A stretch of 64,000 bases of DNA, taken from assembly GCF_012958305.1 (NCBI RefSeq), contig NZ_JABBYO010000019.1, forward strand, positions 59,911 to 123,910. Direction: 5' to 3'. Shown piece by piece: positions 35,007 to 44,013 of this stretch; within the stretch, counting starts at the first letter, position 1; each line of letters opens with the position of its first letter. Below the pieces are notes generated by a model, which was not told the origin of the DNA, ran no database searches, and was given only the letters and a program-made list of their open reading frames with translations. The stretch is from Tautonia rosea (lineage in GTDB: Bacteria; Planctomycetota; Planctomycetia; Isosphaerales; Isosphaeraceae). The translations under genes and the position numbers were made by a program.

Positions 35007-38000
35007 ATGACTCGCCCCCCGGAACCGCGGCCTCCTGCCCGATCGGGTAGAGACACAATCACCGCCGCGACGCTCCTTTGCGTCCTCCTTTCGCCGTCGA
35101 TCAGTTGGGCACAGGGCGTCGAGCGTCGACCCGACTATCGTCCCGCAGCGTTTGCCATTACCGGGGCGACGATCGTCGCCAGCCCCGATCGCACCATCGA
35201 GGAAGGAACCGTTGTCCTTCGCGACGGTTTGATCGAGGCCGTCGGACCCACCTCAGAAATTGAAGTCCCCTACGATGCCGAGAGGATCGAGGGAGAGGGG
35301 CTCGTTCTTTATTCAGGATTTATTGATCTTTATACAACCATTGGTCAGGACGAGAACGTCCCTCGATCGGCCACCGGCCTCAGTCGGCCGATCCCGCTTC
35401 GCGAATTCGCACAGGCGAGCACCCCGCCCGACAACCGGAACGGCTTGACGCCGGAATTTCGGGTCGCTTCAGCATTGAAGCTCGACGAGAGCACCGTGCA
35501 GACTCGACGGAAGCTCGGCTTTACCACCTTGCTCTCGGCCCCGTCCGGAGCCATTGCCACCGGCCAGAGTGCCCTGGTTTCTCTCAGCGGGTTCGGCCGA
35601 CGCGAGTCAATCGTCTCCGAATCGGTCGCCTTGCATCTCAATCTCGCCAGTCCCAGAGGACGCGAGTACGGCCTCTTTGATGTTTTTGGCATCCGCCATG
35701 ACGAGCACTGCGCGGGACATACACACAGTCCTCAGGACGAGGTCTTGATCCACCTGATCGAAGAAGCCATGGCCGCCGCAGGCCCCCCCGATTCGGGAGG
35801 TTATCCCGGTGCTCTCATGGGGGTCATTGCTCACTTGCGTCAAGCAATGCTCGACGCCGACTACCACCATAAACTCCTCGAATACGCCCGTGAAAAGGGT
35901 GGGCCGCTTCCGCCCTTCGATCCGGGCCTGGAAGCACTCCACGCCTCCCGAACTGGCGCCTTGCCCGCCTGGTGGCAGGCGGACAGCCGGGATGCCATTC
36001 ACCGCGTCCTCGATCTTGCGGAGGAGTTCGGCACCGGTGCGGTGCTCGTCGGTGGTCGTGACGCCTCCAAGGTCCTCGATCGGTTGAACGCCACGAAGAC
36101 TCCGGTCGTGCTACGGGTGGATTTTCCAAAGGAGCCCGAAGTTCCGTCGGAGGCAGAGTACCGGGAGAAGCCCCTCGCCGAACGCGATCCTCCCCTCCGA
36201 GAGCTTCAACAGTCCAAAGCACGGTGGGACGAGCGAGTGGAACTCGCAGGCACTCTGGCCGAAGCTGGGATTCCCTTTGCTTTTTCCAGCAATGGTCTGA
36301 ATCGTGTCGAGGACTTTCACGCCAAGGTCAGGCAAGCAATCGACGCCGGCCTCGATGAAGCCGCGGCCATCAAAGCCCTGACGATCGACGCCGCCCAGAT
36401 CGCCGGAGTTTCCGATCGCCTCGGCACTCTCGAACCCGGCAAGCTTGGTCACCTCGTTGCCTGGGATGGATCGTACGGATCCAAGGACGCCAAGCTCCGC
36501 TACCTGTTCGTCGATGGTGCAAAGTTTGAAATGGACGCAGGTAATGGCCCACGTCCTTCCAGTCGGAACGCGCAGGATCGACCTGATCGTTCCGACGACG
36601 ACTCGACCAAAGACAGCACTGAGTCAACGTCCGAAGGCGATTCTTCGGAAGAACCCGACGAGGCCGAAGTGCCGTTTGTTGATGTCGCGACTGAGTTCGA
36701 TGAGGACCGCGTACCTTCCCTTTCTACGGGTGGGAACGTCTTGATTAAGGACGTGACAATTCTCACGGTCAGCAACGGGACGATCCCAAAGGGGTCCATC
36801 CTGATCAAGGACGGGAAGATTGCCGAGATCGGCCAGTCGATTGAAGCTCCCGAAGGCCTGACCGTCGTAGACGCGAAAGGGATGGTCGCATTTCCCGGCA
36901 TCATCGACACCCATTCGCACATGGCAATTGAAGGAGGTCTCAATGAGAGCTCGCTTTCGATCAACCCCGAGGTTCGCGTTAAGGATGTGGTGACCAGTGA
37001 CGACGTGACCATCTATCAGGGGGCGGCAGGAGGCGTTACCGCCGCCCGCTTGCTCCACGGATCGGCCAACACCATTGGTGGCCAGGATGCGGTGATCAAG
37101 CTCGTCTACGGTAAGGCTGCCCGCGATCTGATCGTCCGAGACGGCCCTCAGGGCGTCAAGTTCGCGCTCGGAGAGAATGTCACCCAGAAACGCGAGTCTC
37201 GCCCCGCACGTTTCCCTTACACACGCCCTGGTGTCGAGGCGGTCCTTGTCCGAGCCTTCGAAGAAGCCCGAGACTATCAAGCTCGGCGACGGGCCTTTGC
37301 CGACGCCATCGCCAGCGGCGAAGACGTTTCCCCCTTCCGCCGTGATCTACGGCTCGAAGCCCTTGCGAACATCCTCGACGGTTCGATCAAGATTCACAGC
37401 CATTGTTATCGAGCGGACGAAATCTTGATGCTCCTTCGCGTCGCGGAACGCTATGGAATGAAAGTTCAATCGCTTCAGCACGTACTTGAAGGCTACAAGG
37501 TTGCCGCCGAGATCGCCGCCCATGGCGCGAGCAACTCGACCTTCTCAGACTGGTACGCCTATAAGGTCGAGGCTTATGATGCGATTCCGCACAATGCCGC
37601 CCTGCTTACCGAGGCCGGCGCGGCGGTTTGCATCAAGAGCGACAGCGGCGAGGAGGTTCGACACCTCTCTGTCGAGGCTGCCAAGATGGTCCGCTACGGT
37701 GGTGTCACCGAGGACCAGGCACTCGCCATGATCACCCTGAACCCTGCTCGGGAACTCGGGCTTGATCACCGCCTCGGCTCGATTGAGGTCGGCAAAGATG
37801 CCGACATCGCGTTGTTTAATGCCCACCCGCTGGACGGTTTCGCCCAGTGCCAGCTCACCCTGATCGACGGCGAGGTTGCCTTCCAGCGCTACCACGGCAA
37901 GGACGGTCCAATCCTTCGTCCTCGACCGGGCAATCACGAGCAGATGCCTCAATCTTCCGAAGCGGTCCGATCCCAACAGGTCGAGATCGTAGCAAACCCG

Positions 38001-39365
38001 GACGGCATGTACGCCCTGATCAACGCAACGATTCACCCCGTCACCGGCCCGACCATCGAGGGCGGTACAATCATCATCAAGGGTGACACGATTGCCGAGG
38101 TCGGAGGTGCGGAAACGGCGGTTCCCGAGGGAGCTTCCACGATTAACCTCGCTGGGCTCGACGTCTGGCCGGGGATGATCGACTCTGGCAGTGATCTTGG
38201 CCTGAACGAGATCGGAAGCATCTCCGCCACTCAGGACGCCCAGGAACTTGCTCCGTACCAGCCCGAACTTCGCGCCAGCGTGGCGATCAATGCGGATTCG
38301 GCCCTGATCGCTGCGAACCGGATCGCTGGTGTCCTCTCCAGTTTTGTCCGTCCCACGGGAGGCACCATTTCCGGACAGGGTGCCTTGATTGACCTGAACG
38401 GTTGGGTCTGGTCCGAGATGGTGCAGCATGACGAGCTGGCACTCTACGTGAATGTCCCCCCTGCCCCTCCGGCAAACCTGGAAGATGTGCTTAGCCGCGT
38501 TTCTGCAGATTTCGCCAATCGGTATCGGGAACGCTTTAGAGACCGAGAAAAGCGTCTTAATGAGTTCAAGCAGCTGTTCCGCTCGGCGACTCGATTTGAC
38601 GAGATCCGCCGGACCGCACTTGAGCGAGGAGAATTCCCTCCGGTCGACCCTCGACTGGAAGCCCTCGTTCCCTACGCGAGGGGAGAGAAGCCGGTCGTCT
38701 TCGCGGCCAACGGCCGGGGAGAGATCCTTTCTGCCCTCGATTTGTCCGACGAACTCAACCTGAAGGCGATCATTAGTGGAGGAGCAGACGCATGGAAGGT
38801 CGCAGGTCGGATCAAGGAATCCGGTGTCCCGGTTCTCATCACCGGCACCCACCGAAATCCTGGTCGAAATGACCCCTACGACGCGGCTTATGCGAATCCC
38901 GCCTGGCTCGTCGAGGCCGGTGTCACCGTGGCAATCACCTCGACCGGTGACGCGTCGGAGGTCCGCAACCTCCCGATGGAAGCCGCGATGGCCGTAGCGT
39001 ACGGCCTGTCTGAAGAAGACGCCGTCAAGGCTGTGACTTTGGTTCCCGCGAAAATCTTCGGTGTTGACGATCAACTCGGCTCGATCGAGCCCGGCAAGCG
39101 AGCCAACCTCATCATTAGCGCCGGACATCTGCTCCAGCCGACGAGTGAGGTCAAGCACCTGATTATCAGAGGTCGGCCCGTCGCTCCTGAAAGTCGCCAA
39201 ACGGAACTCTATGAGCGTTATCGTCGTCGGCTTTCCGAAATCCGAGACGGCTCCAGCCCGATCGGGCTGGTTCGAGATTCGGCAACACCTGCCATGAAGG
39301 TCGGAGAGATGAATCGTCAAGCGGACGAGCCGCCGAGCACCGATTCCGAGGCCGATTCCCGCTAA
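35007..39365 (+). CDS. Exported triple amidohydrolase-domain protein, only middle domain with HxH
   Basis: A 1452-residue protein with an N-terminal signal peptide (TAATLLCVLLSPSISWAQ) and three successive imidazolonepropionase-like amidohydrolase modules at about residues 45-510, 570-985 and 1000-1410. Each has an N-terminal beta-sandwich entry (ITGATIVASP, IKDVTILTVSNG, INATIHPVTG) and the closing LGTLEPGK / LGSIEVGK / LGSIEPGK motif. The module-2 metal motif IIDTHSH has His636 and His638, with later His ligands in IHSHC and LQHVLEG and Asp in KSDSGEE. Module 1 reads FIDLYTT and module 3 MIDSGSD at the HxH position, so both look non-catalytic. Acidic Ser/Asp-rich linker sequence separates modules 1 and 2. 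The substrate is unknown. Confidence 0.85.
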   Translation: MTRPPEPRPPARSGRDTITAATLLCVLLSPSISWAQGVERRPDYRPAAFAITGATIVASPDRTIEEGTVVLRDGLIEAVGPTSEIEVPYDAERIEGEGLVLYSGFIDLYTTIGQDENVPRSATGLSRPIPLREFAQASTPPDNRNGLTPEFRVASALKLDESTVQTRRKLGFTTLLSAPSGAIATGQSALVSLSGFGRRESIVSESVALHLNLASPRGREYGLFDVFGIRHDEHCAGHTHSPQDEVLIHLIEEAMAAAGPPDSGGYPGALMGVIAHLRQAMLDADYHHKLLEYAREKGGPLPPFDPGLEALHASRTGALPAWWQADSRDAIHRVLDLAEEFGTGAVLVGGRDASKVLDRLNATKTPVVLRVDFPKEPEVPSEAEYREKPLAERDPPLRELQQSKARWDERVELAGTLAEAGIPFAFSSNGLNRVEDFHAKVRQAIDAGLDEAAAIKALTIDAAQIAGVSDRLGTLEPGKLGHLVAWDGSYGSKDAKLRYLFVDGAKFEMDAGNGPRPSSRNAQDRPDRSDDDSTKDSTESTSEGDSSEEPDEAEVPFVDVATEFDEDRVPSLSTGGNVLIKDVTILTVSNGTIPKGSILIKDGKIAEIGQSIEAPEGLTVVDAKGMVAFPGIIDTHSHMAIEGGLNESSLSINPEVRVKDVVTSDDVTIYQGAAGGVTAARLLHGSANTIGGQDAVIKLVYGKAARDLIVRDGPQGVKFALGENVTQKRESRPARFPYTRPGVEAVLVRAFEEARDYQARRRAFADAIASGEDVSPFRRDLRLEALANILDGSIKIHSHCYRADEILMLLRVAERYGMKVQSLQHVLEGYKVAAEIAAHGASNSTFSDWYAYKVEAYDAIPHNAALLTEAGAAVCIKSDSGEEVRHLSVEAAKMVRYGGVTEDQALAMITLNPARELGLDHRLGSIEVGKDADIALFNAHPLDGFAQCQLTLIDGEVAFQRYHGKDGPILRPRPGNHEQMPQSSEAVRSQQVEIVANPDGMYALINATIHPVTGPTIEGGTIIIKGDTIAEVGGAETAVPEGASTINLAGLDVWPGMIDSGSDLGLNEIGSISATQDAQELAPYQPELRASVAINADSALIAANRIAGVLSSFVRPTGGTISGQGALIDLNGWVWSEMVQHDELALYVNVPPAPPANLEDVLSRVSADFANRYRERFRDREKRLNEFKQLFRSATRFDEIRRTALERGEFPPVDPRLEALVPYARGEKPVVFAANGRGEILSALDLSDELNLKAIISGGADAWKVAGRIKESGVPVLITGTHRNPGRNDPYDAAYANPAWLVEAGVTVAITSTGDASEVRNLPMEAAMAVAYGLSEEDAVKAVTLVPAKIFGVDDQLGSIEPGKRANLIISAGHLLQPTSEVKHLIIRGRPVAPESRQTELYERYRRRLSEIRDGSSPIGLVRDSATPAMKVGEMNRQADEPPSTDSEADSR

Positions 39366-39385
39366 TCAATCTCAGGAACGTTGAC

Positions 39386-39429
39386 CAGGGCCGTCACCCC
39401 GAGATAGATCGCTCAGGGTGACGGCCCTG
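39386..39429. terminator. Bidirectional terminator, 14-bp perfect stem
   Basis: CAGGGCCGTCACCC (39386-39399) pairs perfectly with GGGTGACGGCCCTG (39416-39429) around a 16-base loop. It sits exactly in the 71-base space between the convergent amidohydrolase gene and the last gene of the minus-strand Hsp70/FHA train. Confidence 0.75.
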
Positions 39430-39436
39430 TGGTTCT

Positions 39437-40351
39437 TCACGGGGCAGGAATCGCTGTCAACGGGATTGCTTGAAACGCGATTCCGGACCATGACACGTCG
39501 GGATTCCAGCCTTCGTTGATCCGACCAAGTTGTTCTTCCACGGAGTCGTCTCCGATCGATCGAACACCCAGGATTTCACCCGGTAGTTGGCGACGGGCTG
39601 CCTCACGTTGTTCATTGTTAAGTCTCGACTCAGATCCAAGCATCCCCAGAACCGCCATCATTCGACCTGGTGGAGAATCGTCCCTGGTCGGTTCGATTGC
39701 AAGTCGTAGGAGTTCAAGCAGCTCGTATCGTGTGACCAACACACCGAACGTCTCAGGTGGAACATCCTGAATGCGAATCCACCCCCTGCGTTGTACCTTG
39801 CTCCACGGCTCGCTTGGCTCCCAAACCGCCACCCTTACCGCTTCGGAACTCCAATCAAGCACGGGAAAGGGAACCGAATCGAGCGAAAGAGGGCTCACTT
39901 CTCTGTCTCCCGGATCGGCCCGCATCGTGAGTGAACTCCCCGTCGGACAGAGAACCAGCCGTGTGTTCCAGGGAAGAACCACCCCAGCCTCGACCCAGCC
40001 AATGGGCCGGCGATTGCCGATTCGATAATGTGTCGGCTCGCCGCTCAAGGGCCAGATATCATAGACATCGGCAAAGATTCGACGACTGATCGTTTCTACA
40101 GGTTTCCCCTCGGGAACATCCGTCGCCTCCACTCCATCGCGCAGTAAGAGAACCTTCCGAAGGATCGGCCCCCCAACGCGAATCGGCTCGTTCGACTCTG
40201 GAAATGGGGGGCCGGATCGAAGTCGTTCGATGCCCGCCCAGACCGATGCACTCGCCGCAGCAAGCCAGTCCCTGCCTCGCCAACCGAGGATCGTCAGCAC
40301 GACCAGGATCACAATCGTCGGCAATGGATAGCGCAGGGGAGGAGGCGTCAT
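39437..40351 (-). CDS. Membrane-anchored protein of unknown function, end of the Hsp70/FHA gene train
   Basis: A 304-residue protein I do not recognise. One N-terminal hydrophobic segment (LPTIVILVVLTILGW) suggests a membrane anchor with the rest soluble. The soluble part has beta-rich stretches (RIGNRRPIGWVEAGVVLPWNTRLVL, VAVWEPSEPWSKVQRRGWIRI) that could be SH3-like; I treat this only as an impression. The ATG shares one base with the TGA of the upstream toroid-VWA gene (TGATG), so translation is probably coupled. It is the promoter-distal gene of the train and is followed by a strong terminator. Confidence 0.65.
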   Translation of the reverse strand: MTPPPLRYPLPTIVILVVLTILGWRGRDWLAAASASVWAGIERLRSGPPFPESNEPIRVGGPILRKVLLLRDGVEATDVPEGKPVETISRRIFADVYDIWPLSGEPTHYRIGNRRPIGWVEAGVVLPWNTRLVLCPTGSSLTMRADPGDREVSPLSLDSVPFPVLDWSSEAVRVAVWEPSEPWSKVQRRGWIRIQDVPPETFGVLVTRYELLELLRLAIEPTRDDSPPGRMMAVLGMLGSESRLNNEQREAARRQLPGEILGVRSIGDDSVEEQLGRINEGWNPDVSWSGIAFQAIPLTAIPAP

Positions 40352-42462
40352 CAATTCACTCGCAACCGCGTTGCCGATCGCCAGCGAATCCACCCCGGCA
40401 GCACGGCAAGCCCCAACAGAATCCCGACCAGCACCAAGAACAATCGCGACCAACCCGCCGCCGGAACCACCATGCCTCGAATAAAGACTTCCGCCTGTGC
40501 TCCCACTGTGGCCGATCGATAATACACCGCGACGGGTCGCAATGTTCCATCAGGCAAGGGACGTTCAGTCCGGTACACCAATTGATACAACTGACCGAGT
40601 CGAGTCGCCAGTTCCTCATAGATCGCACGAAGTTGGTCGGCATTCCTCGCGGGCAAATATTGACCCCGAGTCTCGGCGGCCAGGCGTCGGAGATCGTTGC
40701 TGGCAATTTCCTCTTCGCTTCCAAGCCCGAGCGTAAAGACCGGCAAGCCGAGTCTTCGAGCCGCAAGGATTGTCTCATCCAGATCTGCCACTCGACTGAA
40801 TGTGTCTTCTCCGTCGGTCATGGCAAGCACGGCCCTCCGGCCCGACTGCGAGGCAATCAACTCGAGGGCTTCAACCACGGCATCATAATATCGCGTTCCT
40901 CCCATCGGTTGCAGCTCATCCACAGATGCCTGGACTCGTCTCACATCCGTTGTAAACGGGCAAATCACCCGAATCTCATCACTGAACGCAATTACTGCCA
41001 CGCGTGACCCAATCGGCATGACGCCGAGAAACGTCCGGACGGCCTCTTTCAACGCACCGATCCGGTTTTCCTCCTCCATGCTCCGGCTCTGGTCAACCAC
41101 CAGAACGACGGTCGTTTCCCTCACCTCGCGAGACGTTGGAGCCTCGAACCGAAGAACCTCGACAGGTTGATCGTATTCCGTGACGCGAAAATCCTCCTGA
41201 CCCGCATCGACCAACGCAGACCCATCCGGTCGAATCACCTCGAAATCGAGCGTAATCTCCGGGAACGCCGACTCATCCACCTGGCGAATGACGACTCGAA
41301 CGGCGTCGTCCCCGGTCGTTTCTTCTGCCTGAACAATCTGGCGATCAACCTCCTCGACCTCGTCCTGCTCCGGTCCTGGAAGTCGCAAGACCCGATCCAA
41401 CTCGAAGGCAAGGTTTGACTTTCGCAGGAACAGCAGCGCAAGGCATGTCTCCGGCAGTGATTGCCAGCTCCCCGGAGGCCAACCCCCGTTCGGAAGTTGT
41501 CGATTCAGTAGCGACTCCGCTCCGATTTCATACCAGTCTAGCCCGTTCAGTGTACTCAATCCCAACGCCACGCACACCCGTTCAAGCGACCAGAGATAGT
41601 ACACATCCGTCGCTGGCCCAATGAGCCTCGCATCGGCCGCAACTCTGTCAAGCGCCCGCAAAAAAACAGGATCGGCAATCAACGCTTCCCCACGTGCCAG
41701 AGAGGTCAATCGCTCCGCGAGCGAAGGACGCGATGCCGCGATCGCAAGCCCCATGAGGCCTGCACAGGTCATCGCGGGAGCACTTGCGATCCCTGGCCGA
41801 TACCCCCACCCGCCGTCAGGATTCACCGTCGAGCGCAGATGACCGTCGAGTGCCTCCAGCGCCGCGTCCGAGTTGTACTCGTGACGTCCCCCCGTCCAGA
41901 TCCCGAGCAACGCAAACTGCGTGTTCGAGAGATCACCCGGACCACCGAGGAACCTCACTGTCTCACGTGGCGGTCTTGTCCCACCTTGATCTGCCGAGCC
42001 GGTTTCGTATGAAGTGCCCAGGGGAACGCGATACGACCAGAATCCGTTGTTGTGCCCACCTTCGAGCCGTCGAGCAAGACGTTGAATCAGCGTGTCGAGC
42101 TCTCCTCGGTTCGTCCCCTGAAGTCGAGACAGAAACAGAATTGCGAGCGCCAGGTCATACGTCTGATCCGAGGCAATCGCCAACTCCCGCACCACCTCTG
42201 AAGCCCGAACAATCGCCTCATCATCCGTCGATACCCCATTCTCCATCATCGCCAGTCCACACAGCGCCGTCATGCCAAGCCGATGGTCATGCGCCAGTCG
42301 ATAATCCCAGTGTCCCGATCGCGACTGCTCCCTCCTGAGATACTCCACCCCCTTGGAGATCGCCTCATCGATTCTCGGATCAAGACCGGCATGTTGCCCC
42401 ATCGCCTGGGGAGAAACGACTCCGAAAGCGATGATCAACCCCATGACTCGAATCATCATCAT
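40351..42462 (-). CDS. Exported alpha/alpha-toroid plus VWA protein with C-terminal membrane anchor
   Basis: A 703-residue protein. A signal-like N-terminus (MGLIIAFGVVSPQAMG) precedes about 330 residues of prenyltransferase/squalene-oxidase-like repeats (GVEYLRREQSRSGHW, LDGHLRSTVNPDGGWGYRPG, LLNRQLPNGGWPPGSW). A VWA domain lies at about 445-640 with a full metal-ion-dependent adhesion site: VVDQSRSM, GGTRYYD and AMTDGED. One C-terminal helix (LFLVLVGILLGLAVLPGW) anchors it. ATG 42462 forms an ATGA overlap with the stop of the upstream FHA gene; the 135 codons of open frame before it belong to that gene's region. Domains suggest an extracytoplasmic adhesion or scaffold role; the ligand is unknown. 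Confidence 0.8.
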   Translation of the reverse strand: MMMIRVMGLIIAFGVVSPQAMGQHAGLDPRIDEAISKGVEYLRREQSRSGHWDYRLAHDHRLGMTALCGLAMMENGVSTDDEAIVRASEVVRELAIASDQTYDLALAILFLSRLQGTNRGELDTLIQRLARRLEGGHNNGFWSYRVPLGTSYETGSADQGGTRPPRETVRFLGGPGDLSNTQFALLGIWTGGRHEYNSDAALEALDGHLRSTVNPDGGWGYRPGIASAPAMTCAGLMGLAIAASRPSLAERLTSLARGEALIADPVFLRALDRVAADARLIGPATDVYYLWSLERVCVALGLSTLNGLDWYEIGAESLLNRQLPNGGWPPGSWQSLPETCLALLFLRKSNLAFELDRVLRLPGPEQDEVEEVDRQIVQAEETTGDDAVRVVIRQVDESAFPEITLDFEVIRPDGSALVDAGQEDFRVTEYDQPVEVLRFEAPTSREVRETTVVLVVDQSRSMEEENRIGALKEAVRTFLGVMPIGSRVAVIAFSDEIRVICPFTTDVRRVQASVDELQPMGGTRYYDAVVEALELIASQSGRRAVLAMTDGEDTFSRVADLDETILAARRLGLPVFTLGLGSEEEIASNDLRRLAAETRGQYLPARNADQLRAIYEELATRLGQLYQLVYRTERPLPDGTLRPVAVYYRSATVGAQAEVFIRGMVVPAAGWSRLFLVLVGILLGLAVLPGWIRWRSATRLRVN

Positions 42463-43976
42463 GACTCGTTTCCCAGGTTCCGACCCGCATAGGGCACGAC
42501 TCGCAACGACCCGGCACCAAGTCCAGCCCCAAGGAATCCCCAGAGCAGCACGAGCATCACCAGATTTGAGGAAGTACCCACCCCGAACAGGGGCTCCACG
42601 GCTTGACAGGTTGCGACAAGAAGTATTGCAATCAGCATCCCTGAAAACGCACCTGAGAATACACCTGAAGGAATGTCCCACACTCCGCCTCGCCTGAAGC
42701 ATCCCATTCCTCCCAGGATGCCCCCGATCACCCCAAGCACCACCGCTGGCCCCGGTAGCAAGGCAACCGAGGTGAACCCGCTGGCAGCCCCGACCCCCAG
42801 TCGCAACAGGAACCCAAGTGCTGCTCCTCCCAGAATTCTCGATCGACCACCCCGACGAGCGATCCATCCGGTAACCGTATCTGTAAGCAACTCAGGCGAC
42901 CAACTTCCTTGATTCCCACCTTCGAACGGCCCGAGAGGTTCTTCGCCTCGGGGAATCGGTGACTCCACCACCACCCCAACGCGAGCCTTGCCTCCATTGC
43001 TTTCCACCACAATGGTGGCTTGAAGCCGACCTGGAAACGAATCGGGAGTCGCGATCGAGAACGGCACTTCGGTTTCATCAACGGTGGAAAATTCTCGAAC
43101 ATATTCCGGAGTAATGATTAGCCAGTCTGCATTGTTCGGTTCCACTCGGAGCGTCGATCGAAGCATCCGGAATCCGACGTTGGACACTCGGAAGGATTGA
43201 CGCGTGGTGGCCCCAGGCGTTGCCCGCACTCGCAACGAACGAGGATGAACGTCCAGCTCGGGATGACTCGGTTTCGATGTCGGAAGTGTACGAAGCCAGG
43301 CATCGAGACGATCATCCGGTGATCCCGGGTAATCGGCTCTCGGGGCCAGGTCGCCTCGTCCCACGGAATAAAGATATGCCGCTAACCGTCCAGAGACCAA
43401 CTCCTCCCTCAACCCGCCCCATCGTTGGGCCGATACGGTAATGAAGTCGTCCCAACTTCGGCAGGTGGGACCGTCTTTCATTACGAATGCCAGTGGAGCG
43501 ACCGCCCCATGCGAGGGTCGAGGCGGGTCGGCCGGTCTTCGAATCGGCTTCGGATTTACCGTCGCTTCCGATCGTACTTGACTTGCAACGCTTCCTGACT
43601 GCGTCTTCGATGAAGTCGATGCGAGCTTCGACACATCAACGACAACGCGCAATTGAACTCCCCCAAGCTGGAGAACGTCTCCCTCGGTCAGGGGCTGAGA
43701 TTGTCCAGGAAGCACTCGACGACGATTGAGAAACGATCCTCCGGGACTCTCCAGATCCACCAACACCAGCCCCGATCTCGTCAGCTCCACCGCGGCATGG
43801 CAGGCCGCCATCTTCCGAGATGAATTCGCTTCCTGCTCTGACAGATCTATTCCCGCGTTCGCTCCAGGTGCGTTGCCCAGGACGACTCGTCCCGGCTGCA
43901 ACGGGTAACGCCGACCGACGTCTCGACCGCGGACGACCTCCAGCAACCAGTTCTTGGACTCGAGCGAAGCGTTCAT
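42459..43976 (-). CDS. FHA-domain membrane protein (N-terminal FHA)
   Basis: A 505-residue protein. The N-terminal FHA domain (about residues 5-115) shows RRYPLQPGRVVLGNAPGAN, CHAAVELTRSGLVLVDLESP, GGSFLNRRRVLPG and GDVLQLGGVQLRVVV. It would bind phosphothreonine peptides in the cytoplasm. A middle beta-rich region (LDVHPRSLRVRATPGATTRQ, FRVSNVGFRMLRSTL) looks immunoglobulin-like. The last about 110 residues hold several hydrophobic, glycine-rich helices. ATG 43976 is preferred over a GTG six codons earlier. The stop overlaps the next start. Confidence 0.75.
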   Translation of the reverse strand: MNASLESKNWLLEVVRGRDVGRRYPLQPGRVVLGNAPGANAGIDLSEQEANSSRKMAACHAAVELTRSGLVLVDLESPGGSFLNRRRVLPGQSQPLTEGDVLQLGGVQLRVVVDVSKLASTSSKTQSGSVASQVRSEATVNPKPIRRPADPPRPSHGAVAPLAFVMKDGPTCRSWDDFITVSAQRWGGLREELVSGRLAAYLYSVGRGDLAPRADYPGSPDDRLDAWLRTLPTSKPSHPELDVHPRSLRVRATPGATTRQSFRVSNVGFRMLRSTLRVEPNNADWLIITPEYVREFSTVDETEVPFSIATPDSFPGRLQATIVVESNGGKARVGVVVESPIPRGEEPLGPFEGGNQGSWSPELLTDTVTGWIARRGGRSRILGGAALGFLLRLGVGAASGFTSVALLPGPAVVLGVIGGILGGMGCFRRGGVWDIPSGVFSGAFSGMLIAILLVATCQAVEPLFGVGTSSNLVMLVLLWGFLGAGLGAGSLRVVPYAGRNLGNES

Positions 43977-44013
43977 CGGCAGGTCTACTCGCACTCGACA
44001 GCGCAGGTCTCAA

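Noticed and set aside
37545..39320. A 591-codon minus-strand open frame
   Set aside because: It is fully antisense to the amidohydrolase gene and arises from GC-rich codon bias; the translation resembles no protein family.
42463..42867. Upstream extension of the toroid-VWA gene by 135 codons
   Set aside because: It lies inside the FHA gene in another frame; the ATGA overlap at 42459-42462 gives a convincing coupled start followed by a signal-like sequence.
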